This document shows positions 35,938-46,402 of a stretch of 64,000 nt of DNA, in pieces. The translations under genes were made by a program, and so were the position numbers. The stretch lies in the NCBI RefSeq assembly GCF_019393635.1, contig NC_057866.1:228249359-228313358 (forward strand). Direction: 5' to 3'. The notes under the pieces are model-generated. The model saw only the letters and a list, made by a program, of their open reading frames with translations, was not told the DNA's origin and did not search any database. Origin of the DNA: Dromiciops gliroides. Lineage: Eukaryota > Chordata > Mammalia > Microbiotheria > Microbiotheriidae. The stretch's first letter is position 1, and each line of letters begins with the position of its first letter.

Positions 35938-37544
35938 CTTATGCCTTTCTTTTTACCCTATCCCTTTTCTAGTTTACTTCTAACCACTACTTCCCTAATT
36001 CACACCCTTTTAAAGAATCACTCCCTTAGGGGAGACCCTAACCTTCCTATTCCTTATTCTATCCACTCCTCTAAGAGTCCCTCCCTTTTCCTCCCTCCCT
36101 CCAGCCTCCTAAATCTTAATCTAAACACCTGTTTAAAATCTCCCCTCTTATCCTGACCCTTCATATTTATCTCTTTATAAGTTTAGATGTTTATATAGTT
36201 GTATATATTGTTCCCTCTTTAACCCAGATCTGATGAGAGTAGATTCTAGCATTACCAGCCCTCCATCCCCATCTATTTCCTCTAAGTTCTTCCTCTAGTA
36301 CCTCATTTATATGAGATAATGGCTCCTTTTTATCTTTTTCTACCCAATTTTGTTTTTTAGTCATCTCATAAATGAACTCAGCTCAGCCCTAATCTTTCTT
36401 TCAAAATACCCAAATACTGATGATAGTCTTAATAATATTGATAATTTTCACATGTAAGAAGTAAACATTTTGATGTTATTGAGTCCCCTGTAATTAGTCT
36501 TTGATGTATACCTTATATTTCTCCTATATCTTATATGTTGAACTTTCCATTAAGTTCTGGTCTTTTTGTGACAAATACCTGAAAGTCTGTCAATTCATTT
36601 AATTTCCATTTTTTTCCATTCAGGATTATATTTAACTTTGCTAAGCAAGTTATTTTTTATTGCAACCCCAGCTCTTTTGCTCTTTGAAATATAGTGTTCT
36701 AAGATGTGTAGTCTTATAGTGTAAAAGCTGCTGTGAAACCCTGACTATATCTCTGTAGTATTTAAATTGCTTATTTTTCTTGTTGCTTGTAGTGTTTTCT
36801 CCTTAATCTGGGAGTTTTGAAACTTGGCTATGATATTCCTGCAGATTTTCATCCTTGGATCTCTTTCAGGTAGTGAACGGTAGATTTTTTTCAATTTCTA
36901 CTTTACCGTCTTGTTCTAGAACTTCAGGGCAATTTTCTTTAATTATTTCTTGTAATATTGTATCTAGATTCTTTTTTTATCACACCTTTCAGGTAATCCA
37001 ATAATTCTTTTATTTTTTCTTTTGTTCTGTTCTCCATATCAGTTATTTTTCTAATGATGTTTCAAATTCTCTTCTAGTTTTTCATTTTTTAAATTTTGTT
37101 TTATTATTTGTCTCTTATAATGTCACTTGCTCCCCCTTCTCTTTTTCCAGTTGGTTAACTTTCTTTTTTAAAAATTTTAATTAATCAATCAATCAATTAA
37201 TTTAGAATTTTCCCCCAGCTATATGTAAAAAAAAAAAACAACACAATTTTTTCACATTGTTTTTTTTTTTAACTTTGTGGTTAACTTTCTTTCAATATTT
37301 TCTTGATATACTTGGATTATTATTTTCTAATTTTTCCTCAATCTTTCTTATTTGGTTTTTCAAGTTCTTTCTTCCAAGTTCTTCCAAAAAATATTTTGGG
37401 GCTTGTAACCATTTAATGTTCCTCTTTGGGGTAGGAGTGTATTTTTTTTGCTTTGGTATCTCCCTCTAAATATGAACCCAGATCTTCTCTTATGTAGTAG
37501 CTGTCTATGGTTGGGATCATTCTACTTTTGATTACTCACTTTTT

Positions 37545-37684
37545 TTGTGTGTGAGGCAATTGAGGTTAAGTGACTTGCCCAGGGTCACACAGCTAATAAG
37601 TGTTAAGTGTCTGAGGCCGGATTTGAACTCAGGTCCTCCTGACTCCAAGGCTGGTGCTCTATCCACTGTGCCACCTAGCTGCCC
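37545..37684 (-). mobile_element. WSINE1-like SINE nested in L1 5' region
   Basis: Antisense copy ending CACCTAGCTGCCCC. Target duplication TTGATTACTC on both sides. Confidence 0.9.
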
Positions 37685-38217
37685 CTTGATTACTCGTTTT
37701 TATTTTGATTTCCTTTTTTTAATTTTTAGCAGCTTCTTATTATAACTAGTTCTTGTCCCACTGTGTGAGGAATGGTGCCTTCTTACTATGATTTTCTGAG
37801 CTTTGACCTGGACCCAACCTTAGCACCCTTTTCTCCTTCCACACTGAAGTAGGCAAACATAGGCTTTATGTAAGGAAAATTTCCTAACAATTAGAAATAC
37901 TTAAAAATGGAATTAGATGCCTTTGCATTTCCCCCTTACTAGAGGTCTTCAGAAAAAAACGGAATGACTACCTTCCCTTCTGCTATGATGGTTCTCTTTT
38001 CCCATTGGTGAGTTCCTTCTGAGATTGTTTAGGGCTCTAAACTGACCATCCTTCATTCCGTTCCAAGAGGTGCTCCTGACTTTGACACCTGCCCCATTCC
38101 CCTTTTCAGCTCCCTTTTGTTCATTGTTTTCTCCTAATTTAATGTAAGCTTCTTGAGGGCAGGGATTATCTTTCTGGCTGTTTGTATTTCTGTTCCCTCT
38201 CTGCTAGAACAGCTAGG

Positions 38218-38512
38218 ACCCAGCTTGGTAGCATAGACCTATAATTCCTACTAGCCCAGAATCTGAGGCTGGTGGATCTCTTGAGTTGGGAAGTTCTGAG
38301 CTTCAGACAACTAAGCCAATGGGGTATCTACAACAAGTCCAGCATTAATATGGTAACCCCTCCCCCTACCAGGAGTCAAGGGCCATTAAGTTGCCTAAGA
38401 AGTAACAAATTGCCTCAGGCCAGAAATGGAGGAGGTCAAATCCCCCTTGTCTGTCAGTAATGGGATCAAGTCCATGAGTGTCCACTTCATTTTCATATGG
38501 GAGACTAGTCTC
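38218..38512 (+). pseudogene. RN7SL pseudogene: 7SL (SRP) RNA retropseudogene, near full length
   Basis: Matches the signal-recognition-particle RNA end to end. The Alu-domain part (38218-38310) has CCTATAATTCC, then AATCTGAGGCTGGTGGATC, then CTTGAGTTGGGAAGTTCTGAGC. The S domain follows: AGCATTAATATGGTAACC, AAGTTGCCTAAG, the helix-8 region at 38414-38446 (CAGGCCAGAAATGGAGGAGG then TCAAATCCCC), CAGTAATGGGATCAAG, and the 3' end GAGACTAGTCTC. An A-rich (AAAAC)n tail runs to about 38534. AGCTAGGA before and AGCTAAGG after are a likely target duplication. The many substitutions and CpG losses mark it as a retroposed pseudogene rather than an active gene. Confidence 0.9.
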
Positions 38513-38809
38513 AAAACAAAAACAAAAACAAAAAGCTAAGGGTACTGCCAATAACTTCTCCTTTTGGTGATGAAATCAATGTTAACTACATTACAATGTA
38601 TTTTTTGCTACTTGTCTCATCCATGTGGATTTCATTTAAGAATTTACTTTAAACAAGTTGAAGAAACTACGTGAATCACCCATTCCATTGTACCAACTCT
38701 TTAAATTCAGGAGCATAAAAGCAGTTGTCACAGGTGTTAGGTTGGTGACATTCATAGGGAGACATTTTAGAGTAGTGGAAAGATCAGTGGATTTGAAAGT
38801 AAGAAAACA

Positions 38810-38900
38810 TAGATTCAGAGGTGGAAGAGACCTTAAAGCTCATTCAGAAAACCCCTTCATTTTTCATACAAGGAAAATGAGGTATAGAGAGTCAAGTAAT
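38810..38900 (+). mobile_element. CR1/MIR-like relic
   Basis: GATTCAGAGGTGGAAGAGAC and CTTAAAGCTCATTCAG belong to the same relic type as 385-450 and 22025-22120. Confidence 0.4.
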
Positions 38901-38984
38901 TTGGCTCTCTCACCACCCCAAACCATCCTACAATACTGCTGCCAAAGTAATTTTCCATGAGACCATGATGCCTCTTAGAAATTC

Positions 38985-39125
38985 TATTCCCATGAATTCT
39001 AGTCTCATCTCTACTACTTACTAACTATGACTTTGGGCAAATTATTTAATTTATCTTAGACTCCATTTCCTTAACTTAAATGGGGATAAATATACTATCT
39101 ACTTTGTAAGGCTTTTGTGAAGAAT
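38985..39125 (+). mobile_element. MIR-like relic
   Basis: CTTTGGGCAAATTATTTAAT, CCATTTCCTTAACTTAAATG and GTAAGGCTTTTGTGAAG in sense MIR order. Confidence 0.5.
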
Positions 39126-39139
39126 GAATGTACTTTTCC

Positions 39140-39745
39140 CCAAATATTTTCTTTTTTCCAATTACATACTAATTTTAACATTCATTTTTTAAGATTGTGA
39201 GTTCCAAATTCTCTTCCTCTTTCCCTCCCTTCCCTCCCCCATCATTGAGAAGGCAAGCAATTTGACATAGATTATACATGTGCAGTCATGCAAAACATAC
39301 TTCCATATTAGTCATGTTGTGGAAAAAAAAACCAGATTTTAAAAGTGCTTTGATCTGCAGTCAGACTCCATCAGATCTTTCTCTGCAGGTGACTAGTATT
39401 TTTCATGAGTCCTTTGGAATTGTTTTGGATCACTGCAATGCTAGGGATAGCTAAGTCATTTATAGTTGATCATTTTACAGGATTGCTATTACTACGCAAA
39501 ATGTTCTGCTTCTGCTTACTTCGCTCTGCATCAGTTCATATGTCTTTGCAGGTTTTTCTGAGAGAATTCTGCTCATCATTTCTTATAGCACAATAGCATT
39601 TGTCACAATCATATACCACAGCTTGTTCAGCCATCCCCCAGTTGATGGGCATCCCTTAAATTTTCAATTCTTTGCCACTACAAAAAAAAAGCTGCTATAA
39701 ATATTTTTGTACATATAGGTCCTTTTTCTTTCTTTATTTATTTTT
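39140..39745 (-). mobile_element. L1 LINE 3' end, antisense
   Basis: TCTCTGCAGGTGACTAGTA, TTGTTTTGGATCACTGC, CTCTGCATCAGTTCATATG, AGCACAATAGCATTTG and CAGTTGATGGGCATCCC, then GCTGCTATAAATATTTTTG, are the antisense of L1 ORF2 C-terminus and 3' end. Confidence 0.8.
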
Positions 39746-39776
39746 GAGGGGCTCCTTTTTCCTTTAAAAAAATCTC

Positions 39777-39924
39777 AGGGGCAGCTAGGTGGTGCAGTGG
39801 ATTGAGCACTGGCCCTGGATTCAGGAGGACCTGAGTTCAAATCCAGCCTCAGACACTTGACACTTACTAGCTGTGTGCCCCTGGGCAAGTCACTTAACCC
39901 CAATTGCCTCTCTCTCTCACACAC
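39777..39924 (+). mobile_element. WSINE1-like SINE
   Basis: Target duplication AAAAATCTC at 39768-39776 and 39925-39933. The tail has become (TC)n(CA)n rather than poly(A). Confidence 0.92.
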
Positions 39925-40007
39925 AAAAATCTCTTTGCCCCATTGCCGGGTTAAAGGGTACACAGTTTTATAGCCCTTTGAGAATAGTTTTAAATTAATA
40001 TACTTTT

Positions 40008-40174
40008 TGTTTTGTTTTGTTTTTTTTGTTTTTGTTTTTGCAGGGCAATGGGGGTTAAGTGACTTGCCCAGGGTCACATGGCCAGTAAGTGTCAAGTGTC
40101 TGAGACTGGATTTGAACTCAGGTCTTCCTGAATCCAAGGCCAGTGCTTTATCCACTGAACCACCTAGCTGCCCC
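40008..40174 (-). mobile_element. WSINE1-like SINE
   Basis: Complete antisense copy. Target duplication AAATTAATATACTTTT at 39992-40007 and 40175-40190, 16/16 identical. Confidence 0.95.
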
Positions 40175-40394
40175 AAATTAATATACTTTTAAACACTATG
40201 TTTATATGAACCAGTATGTTAACTCTGTCTAGTTCCTGCTATTGATGGCAAGGAAAGCAGATGATTTCTGTCTATAAAAGTATCTGCATATCTCCCTTAC
40301 CAGAAGATATAGATATATATGCTAATGCATGTTATCTATATAATTTCAACATTTTTAAAAGGTAATTAGTGTGTATACATCCTTCTGTACATCC

Positions 40395-40910
40395 TAGTTG
40401 TCCGTTTCACCTTAGGAAAGTCACATAAACTTCTCTGGAAACTGTTTTCTCATTCTCAGGAGTTGGACTAGGTGACCACTAAATTCCCTTCCAATTCTAA
40501 ATCCTATAATCCTACAAATCCCTTTGTGCCTCTGGAGGTAGTCTCTAAGAGTTATTTTGGAAAGAAAAGGAGAAGAAAGGAGAAAATATAAGAAAAGAAC
40601 CTGGTGTCAGTCTTCTTGTCACAAGATTCTTTGAACTTAGGTAGGGTGGTCTTCTGGAGACAGATACTACATCCACTCTGTCTATCCAACCAGAGATGAG
40701 GTCATTCTGGCAGAGCCTTAGAGAAGTAAGGATCACCTCCAAATCACAAATAGGTAACAGAATACACCTTCCTTCCTTTTCTTTCCTTCTTTTCTCTCTC
40801 CCTCCGTCACTCCTTCCTTCCCTTCTATCCTTCCCTTTCTTCTTTCCCTTTTGCCCTCCTTTCCTTCCTTCACTCTGTTTCAAGAAGAAATTCTTGTAGA
40901 TTGAGTAAAA
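40395..40910. other. MIR-like relic and pyrimidine-rich tract
   Basis: 40400-40510 is MIR-like (GTTGGACTAGGTGACC). 40770-40875 is a (CCTT)n-like pyrimidine tract. Confidence 0.5.
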
Positions 40911-40919
40911 CAACTTGTT

Positions 40920-41088
40920 GGGGGCAGCTAAGTGGCACAGTGGATAAAGCACCGGCCTTGGATTCAGGAGGACATGAGTTCAAATCCAACATCAGACACT
41001 TGACACTTACTAGCTGTGTGACTCTGGGCAAGTCACTTAACCCCAACTGCCTGACCAACAAAACCAAACCAAAAAAACCCCAAAAAAC
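40920..41088 (+). mobile_element. WSINE1-like SINE, last before the SINE-free block
   Basis: Target duplication AACAACTTGTT at 40909-40919 and 41089-41099. No further copy until 60826. Confidence 0.93.
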
Positions 41089-41277
41089 AACAACTTGTTA
41101 TCAGACAGATTCAAACTTTTGTAGCTAATTACAATTGGGGAAGGATCTCTTCTAATCTATCCACTGGCAAGTTTTCAAAAGCGATATTGATTTTTCATAG
41201 AATGTTTTCAATGTTGATTTTGCAAAATCTGACTTTCTATATTTTTAAAGGTATAGAAAAAACAATAAAATTCAAAG

Positions 41278-41280
<3 letters not shown>

Positions 41281-41312
<32 letters not shown>
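41281..41312. repeat. (TG)n microsatellite
   Basis: Sixteen perfect TG units at the left edge of the SINE-free block. Confidence 0.97.
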
Positions 41313-41314
<2 letters not shown>

Positions 41315-41546
41315 CGTTCTCACAAGTGTGGCCGCTAAGGAACTGGAAGACGTGCTGAAAGTAAAACAATATTTATAGCTAAAGAAATTTGGCTTCACAT
41401 AACGGTAATTATGAACAAGATATTTTCCCTAATAAAATCACTGCAAAACGAAAATCTGGAAAAACTAACCTAAGTGCTTCCCTATGGCGTCTTTTTTATT
41501 TCATTACATATGCTCCAGTGTTGGGGGGGGGGGATTGGGTAAAAGA

Positions 41547-41550
<4 letters not shown>

Positions 41551-41615
<65 letters not shown>
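41551..41615. repeat. (GA)n tract
   Basis: About 32 perfect GA units followed by GCGAGCGAGC. A mirror-symmetric purine tract 340 bp before the upstream TATA box. Confidence 0.97.
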
Positions 41616-41624
<9 letters not shown>

Positions 41625-41879
41625 TAGCGAGCAGTTGTCTCTACTAAGGGGGTTGGTTTTCTTTAGAAACTGGAATGTGTCCAGGCTTGATTTTTATTTT
41701 CAATTCACATTTCAGATCCAACTCCCCAAACTCTTTGATCTTTCTCCCTGTCTCCTTACCCGGAAGAGAACCCTTTGCCTTCTCAGCTGGGAGCTGGGAG
41801 CACACGTGGAAAGCTTGGCTCGACTCCATATTCTTGCCAAATTTAGTCACACAAAGGGGCCTGAGAGGGAAAAAAGAAA

Positions 41880-42130
41880 GGATGAAAGAGCCAGCCGCCC
41901 AGACTTCAAAGGGAACAGCCGCCCCACCCCGGTCGTCTCCAAACACCGCCCTCTGCCTATATAAGGAACCGCTCTCAGAGGAGGGCGTTTCTCTCTTAAA
42001 TCAGAGCCTGGGCCCTGGCGCATACACGCGCAGCCCACAGGGGAGAAGAAAAAAAGGAGGGGGTCGGGGGAATGAGAGTGGGAGGGGAACGCGCCCTCGC
42101 GGATCTGAGGCTTGCTGGGGCTGAGCCCCA
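41880..42130. promoter_or_regulatory. Small CpG-rich patch around the upstream TATA box
   Basis: By eye, CpG dinucleotides are clustered here (for example CCGCCC, CCGGTCGTC, ACACGCGCAGC, AACGCGCCCTCGCGGATC) against CpG-poor surroundings. Germline-hypomethylated promoters look like this. Exact observed/expected CpG was not computed. Confidence 0.45.
41958..41964 (+). promoter_or_regulatory. TATA box of a candidate upstream promoter
   Basis: TATATAA within CTGCCTATATAAGGAACC, in a locally CpG-rich patch (about 41880-42130). A pyrimidine-rich stretch TTTCTCTCTT at 41988-41997 sits about 30 bp downstream, the right distance for an initiator. CTTTGATC at 41733-41740 and CTTCAAAG at 41903-41910 (reverse CTTTGAAG) are TCF/LEF-like sites upstream. 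It lies 6.0 kb before the LEF1 start codon. It could drive an alternative LEF1 first exon or a noncoding RNA; no reading frame downstream looks like a known protein. Confidence 0.45.
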
Positions 42131-43690
42131 GTCCCAGGAGAAAGCCATTCGGGAACTTTTTGGGACTGTGCGAAGAGTCAGAAAGAAGAGGGATTTAGCA
42201 ACCTGGTCCACTGGGTCCCCAAATTTATCAATGTCTTGTTTCACTGCCATTATTGAAGTTTCATGTCCTGACCCGGCAACCTGGAGATGATTTTAGAAAA
42301 CCCTCCTTTCGTTTTTCAAAATACCATCCACTGTCTCCCCAGGGAGCGGTTTGAAACAAGCTTTGTGGGCAGGACAGGTAGACTGCCTATCGAAAAGCAG
42401 GTTGGATTCCCTTCTTATTCTAAGATTCCTTTCCAGACTCTCCTGGCTCCCTTTTCCTTCATCCTCCTGCCCCTTTTTATTCTTGGCCAATGACTGACAA
42501 CGTTTTATTTCTTGGACTCGGACGGGGCTAGCGTGATGAGCTCTCCTGGTCCAGAATGACTGCAGGGACATTCTAATTCCGCTAGCTAGATCTTGTGAAC
42601 CGAGCGGTGTGATAACGCTTCACGTCCCCATCTCTGTTCGATGGGGAAATCCTTGAGGACCAGCCTACAGGGCTAACACTGATTTCTTAAGGATTGGTGA
42701 ATGGGGCGCACTCCACACTCACTCACACGTCTTAAGAATGGGGATGGGGAGGAGAGAAGGTTCAGAGGCTCGATCTCGCTCCACAGTTTTCCCAGACAAT
42801 AAAAGGGATCTATGGAACAGTTAAATCCAATCCGCAGCAACATTTGCATGGTTGAACGATGCAGTTTGTTGTCATTCTAATTCTGATATATCGAGTATTC
42901 ATTTGGAGTTCCCGGAAGTGTTTAAGTCCCCCCGAGTGGGCTCTGTTTGTATATCTTGAGGGCTGGGGGAGGTTGCCCTCTAAACAAAAATGCCTATTCT
43001 CTTTTTCCTTCTCTTTCAAATCCTCCCTCCCTCATAAACTGAAGGTGCCGACAGCTTTGTGCCGTTTCCAGTTAAATCTGTCGTTGGAGTCAAGGTTTTC
43101 TGCGTCTGTCTTCCTGCGGTAAATTATTTCGTTTTCCTTTTGCCCTTCCATCTCCCCTCCTTAGGCCACCATCGCCTTCCTTTCTGCTCCCACCAAAATC
43201 GTAGCTGGGAAAAATTCCAGCCCACATAAACCAAAAAGGGGAAGGGGCCTGAGGTCCGTGGAGGTGGAGAACTGAATCAAGGTGGGTACCGCTTTTCTCC
43301 CTTTAAAGTTTATTTTGTGCATACATATTTAGCAGCGAAGTCACTTTTTGTATTAAGGTGATCTTGCCTTTCCCCCTTCCCGTGGTTGAAGGGTACCTCT
43401 GTAGCACGTTAGAAGCATGTGCACGCCTCGACTTCCCCTTTGAGAGTTTAGGTAATCTCATCCTCACTAAGAAAGCCAGCCCCTGCATGGGCTGGAGGAA
43501 GTGTTGTTGGCTCAGTCCCATACTAAACCCAAACAAACAAGCTAAAGGAATCAGGGAAATACCGCCTCCGCCACCACCCAACCCCTAGCAATTGTTTCAC
43601 GGTCGAAATTCAAATGCATCTAAACGCCCTCTGAAACCCACATCCTGGAGAGGAGAACCTGCAGCATCCAACTTCTCGCCACCCGCTCCA
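42131..43690. other. Unique sequence, no gene recognised
   Basis: Mixed-composition single-copy DNA between the candidate promoter patch and the TAAT-rich stretch. A good donor-like AAG|GTGGGT occurs at 43279-43284. No repeat family and no protein-like ORF were recognised. Confidence 0.4.
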
Positions 43691-44670
43691 GTCAACAGAA
43701 GCAAACCCACCCAGTGCTAGATACTGGCGTCCCAGTACCAACTCCTGATTTGTGATCCAAATCTCAGTGATTACATGGGACGCCTGCATGCTAATTGCAG
43801 TCCTACACACTAATCGCTAACGCAATTAGTATAGCCCTGTGACAGAAACTTCCCCGCTAGAGCCTTGCAAACAAACCATTAGGGAGAACGGAAATCATCT
43901 TCCGGGGTTTTCCTCGCTCCTCCTCTTCTTCCCTCTCTCAGCCTTGGGAAAGACAGAATGCACATTGAAATATCACCTTGTTGCCCACTTAGGTTTTTAG
44001 GCCGTTTCAAATTGCAATAGCACCAGCAGATCCACAATATCCCCAAACTCTCATTTTGCCATTTGCAGAGTAAAAATAACAAAACATTTCGTATCCCCAA
44101 GGTGTCTGATTATTTTCGTTAGAAATAATGTTTCCAAAGACTATTAACATAAAACACCAAATGGAACCTCCTTTCTCTTGACTGTTTAAATTGGTCCTCA
44201 TTAGGTGGCTTCCCTTCTAATGACCGTTCTTGAAAGCCCCATCTTCTCTCAGTCCTCTCCCAACCATTTCGACCAAATGAGTAGTGGGGTCCAAACAATT
44301 AACAGGAAGGAGAAAATGGGATTCGAATGAGGTTTATCACTGAAAACAGTGAGTGATCATTCGATTTCCTCAGCTTCCAGAACACCTCCGCCCCCAATAC
44401 ACACACGCAGGTACACATCTTAATTTGGCTACTTAATTCTACTTGCACCCTCTCTCCTTAGCCTGTTTATTTCATAAAGGGAACATTTGGCTGCTTTGGT
44501 GGGGCTGAATTGTCTGTTTTCTTTTCCTTCTGATCATTATTAACATAATTAATTAAAGTCTCCCGTGTTTGCACACAATTCCTTTTAACTATCAGACGAT
44601 ATAAACGTTCATGATCGTATCTAGGGTACCGACCATACATGCTAATATTAAAGGAAGCACCTCTACACTC
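43690..44670. promoter_or_regulatory. Homeodomain-motif-rich unique stretch, candidate enhancer
   Basis: About 1 kb of repeat-free sequence unusually rich in TAAT/ATTA cores. Examples are TGCTAATTGCAG near 43790, CGCAATTAGTATAG near 43820, TCATTAGG near 44200 and 44550-44570 with ATTAACATAATTAATTAAAG. GATAAA/CATAAA AT-hook-like runs and isolated CpGs are also present. It sits 3.3-4.3 kb upstream of the LEF1 start codon. Enhancer function is inferred from composition, absence of repeats and location only. Confidence 0.3.
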
Positions 44671-44677
44671 CCTTCCC

Positions 44678-44713
44678 GGAAGGAAGGAAGGAAGGAAGGA
44701 AGGAAGGAAGAAG
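44678..44713. repeat. (GGAA)n microsatellite
   Basis: Eight GGAA/GAAG units; GGAA repeats can act as ETS-family binding arrays. Confidence 0.95.
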
Positions 44714-46043
44714 GATTTCTTCTCAACTCTATTAGCATTAGTTTACTGATCCACTGTAGCAAGATTTTGTTTTTCCTCTAAGGCATAAAATTGTCAGCTG
44801 TTCAAAGTGGATTGAATTTCTTTCACTTCCTTCTCCCCTCACTGCCACCCCTTTTATCCTTATCCCAAACTCCCCATATATTACTAATGATGTAACTACT
44901 AAACATCCATTATTCATGGAAAGGTAAACCCTTTCAAATATTTTCATTCTTTAGAAGTTGTTTAGTAAAATCCCATGCCCAAAGAAGTAGTTACCAATGG
45001 CTGAAGTTTTTGATAACATACATAGTGCTGTCACGATCCCTGACTGATGACAGTCAACTGCACAATTAATAGTTTTGTGTTATTTTTGCCCCAGGGAAAA
45101 GATGAGGAATCTTTGTAGAGTTGTTTTTATATAATATAACCAAATCTCATTTTCAACTCAAGGAAGACAGATGGCTACTAGTTGTAATAAGTAAACTGAG
45201 ATATTCCTCTAGCTAAGAGGATTTGGCAAAAGTAGCAAAATATAATGATTTTCTGAAATTAATTGTGCTTTCTAACCTCAATTTCCCCTAAACGTAACAA
45301 AAGATGATCATAATAATAGTTCTCAAAGCATAGTTCTGGTACACAGTTCCAAGAAGATGGTGGGCGATTAGGGGACATTTGAGGTTGAATTCTGATTTTT
45401 TTTTTCTTTCCTTGCAAGAGTCCCTTTTGAGTGTACAGCAGCGCTGTGGCTCTGATTCCTGTCCTCTCCTCACCTTACTCTCCGAGCCTGTTCATCTACT
45501 GATCTTGCATTCTGACATATACTACTTACAGTCAGTCTATATGTGCCTTCCTGAGACTCCTTTCCCTTTTTCCCTTGCTCTATACATTTGGTGCCCACAT
45601 TCTTTCGTGCACTACTGTGTGTATTAGGGCATCCAAAGGACAGCTGCCTAAAATGCCTGTGGAACAAAAGTGATGAAAGAGTGATCATTTGAATTGTAAT
45701 TAAGATGTTCAACTTCTTCAAAGCCTGGAAGTTTGTTCTGGTTTTTACAATCCCATGTACTAATTGTACATGCATATATGTATGTATGTATAGCCAAATG
45801 TGAATATATGCATGATATATATACATCTACAAATATGTGTGTATATGTATATACCTGTGGCTTTCTTCTCCTTCCCCATCTTTTCTCCCTTTAGTTAAGC
45901 AGTGATTCTTCTGTGTGGTTACATTTCCCCATTTTCTCCTTTCTGCTTATCCCCCTCCCCCCCATCCCCTTCTTTCAGAGCGTCTATCAATGTGGTGTCA
46001 ATCAGAGCGGCGGCTTTGCTTTCATCTTCCCTCTCCCCCTTTT

Positions 46044-46045
<2 letters not shown>
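44714..46045. other. Unique sequence upstream of the LEF1 promoter
   Basis: AT-rich single-copy sequence with a short (TATG)n run near 45777-45790. No repeat of known family, no protein-like ORF. Confidence 0.4.

Positions 46046-46106
<61 letters not shown>
46046..46106. repeat. (GA)n tract upstream of LEF1 promoter
   Basis: About 30 perfect GA units, continuing as GGGAGAGGGAGAGGAAGGAGG. Confidence 0.97.
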
Positions 46107-46116
<10 letters not shown>

Positions 46117-46216
46117 AGGAAGGAGGAGTAGGAGGAGAACAGGAAGGGTGGGGGGCATCTGGAAGATGTGGGGGACGTGGAAGAAAAATTAGATGTTAAA
46201 CCCTAAAGGCATCACT

Positions 46217-46232
46217 CCCCCCCCCCCCCCCC
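46217..46232. repeat. C16 homopolymer
   Basis: Sixteen consecutive C; similar C13 runs at 46809-46821 and 49227-49239. Confidence 0.95.
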
Positions 46233-46337
46233 GCCATTTTCAACTTCACATAAGTATATCGATCCTTTGAAGGGCAGAAAGGGCAGCCACGAGATCCTTC
46301 TCTCCCTGTCCAAGTTGCCTAATTTTTCTCCCCCGAG

Positions 46338-46346
46338 ACACACACA

Positions 46347-46401
<55 letters not shown>
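46338..46401. repeat. (CA)n microsatellite
   Basis: About 31 CA units with one CATA interruption, at the edge of the LEF1 promoter. Confidence 0.97.

Positions 46402-46402
<1 letters not shown>

Larger units (their letters stand above)
33935..37870 (-). mobile_element. L1 LINE, minus strand, ORF2 to 5' region
   Basis: Antisense ORF2: 33940-34140 carries the [16 protein letters not shown] antisense blocks; 34249-34500 reads on the minus strand as LRELEEHLQKCKLPRLAEEE. The endonuclease side lies at 35500-35700, ORF1 at about 36540-37330, and the 5' region ends near 37870. The ORF2 3' third is missing at the left, where it abuts the plus-strand L1. Three SINEs are nested inside (34866, 35787, 37545). 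Confidence 0.78.

Noticed and set aside
41389..41964. 191-codon plus-strand ORF ending near the upstream TATA box
   Set aside because: Its middle is a translated (GA)n microsatellite (Arg-Glu repeat) and it starts without an ATG. No domain.
41956..41966. CArG (SRF) box at CCTATATAAGG
   Set aside because: There are seven A/T bases between CC and GG instead of six, so it is better read as a TATA box.
45902..46199. Overlapping Arg/Glu-rich and Leu/Ser-rich ORFs near 46 kb
   Set aside because: Translations of the (GA)n tract in different frames.
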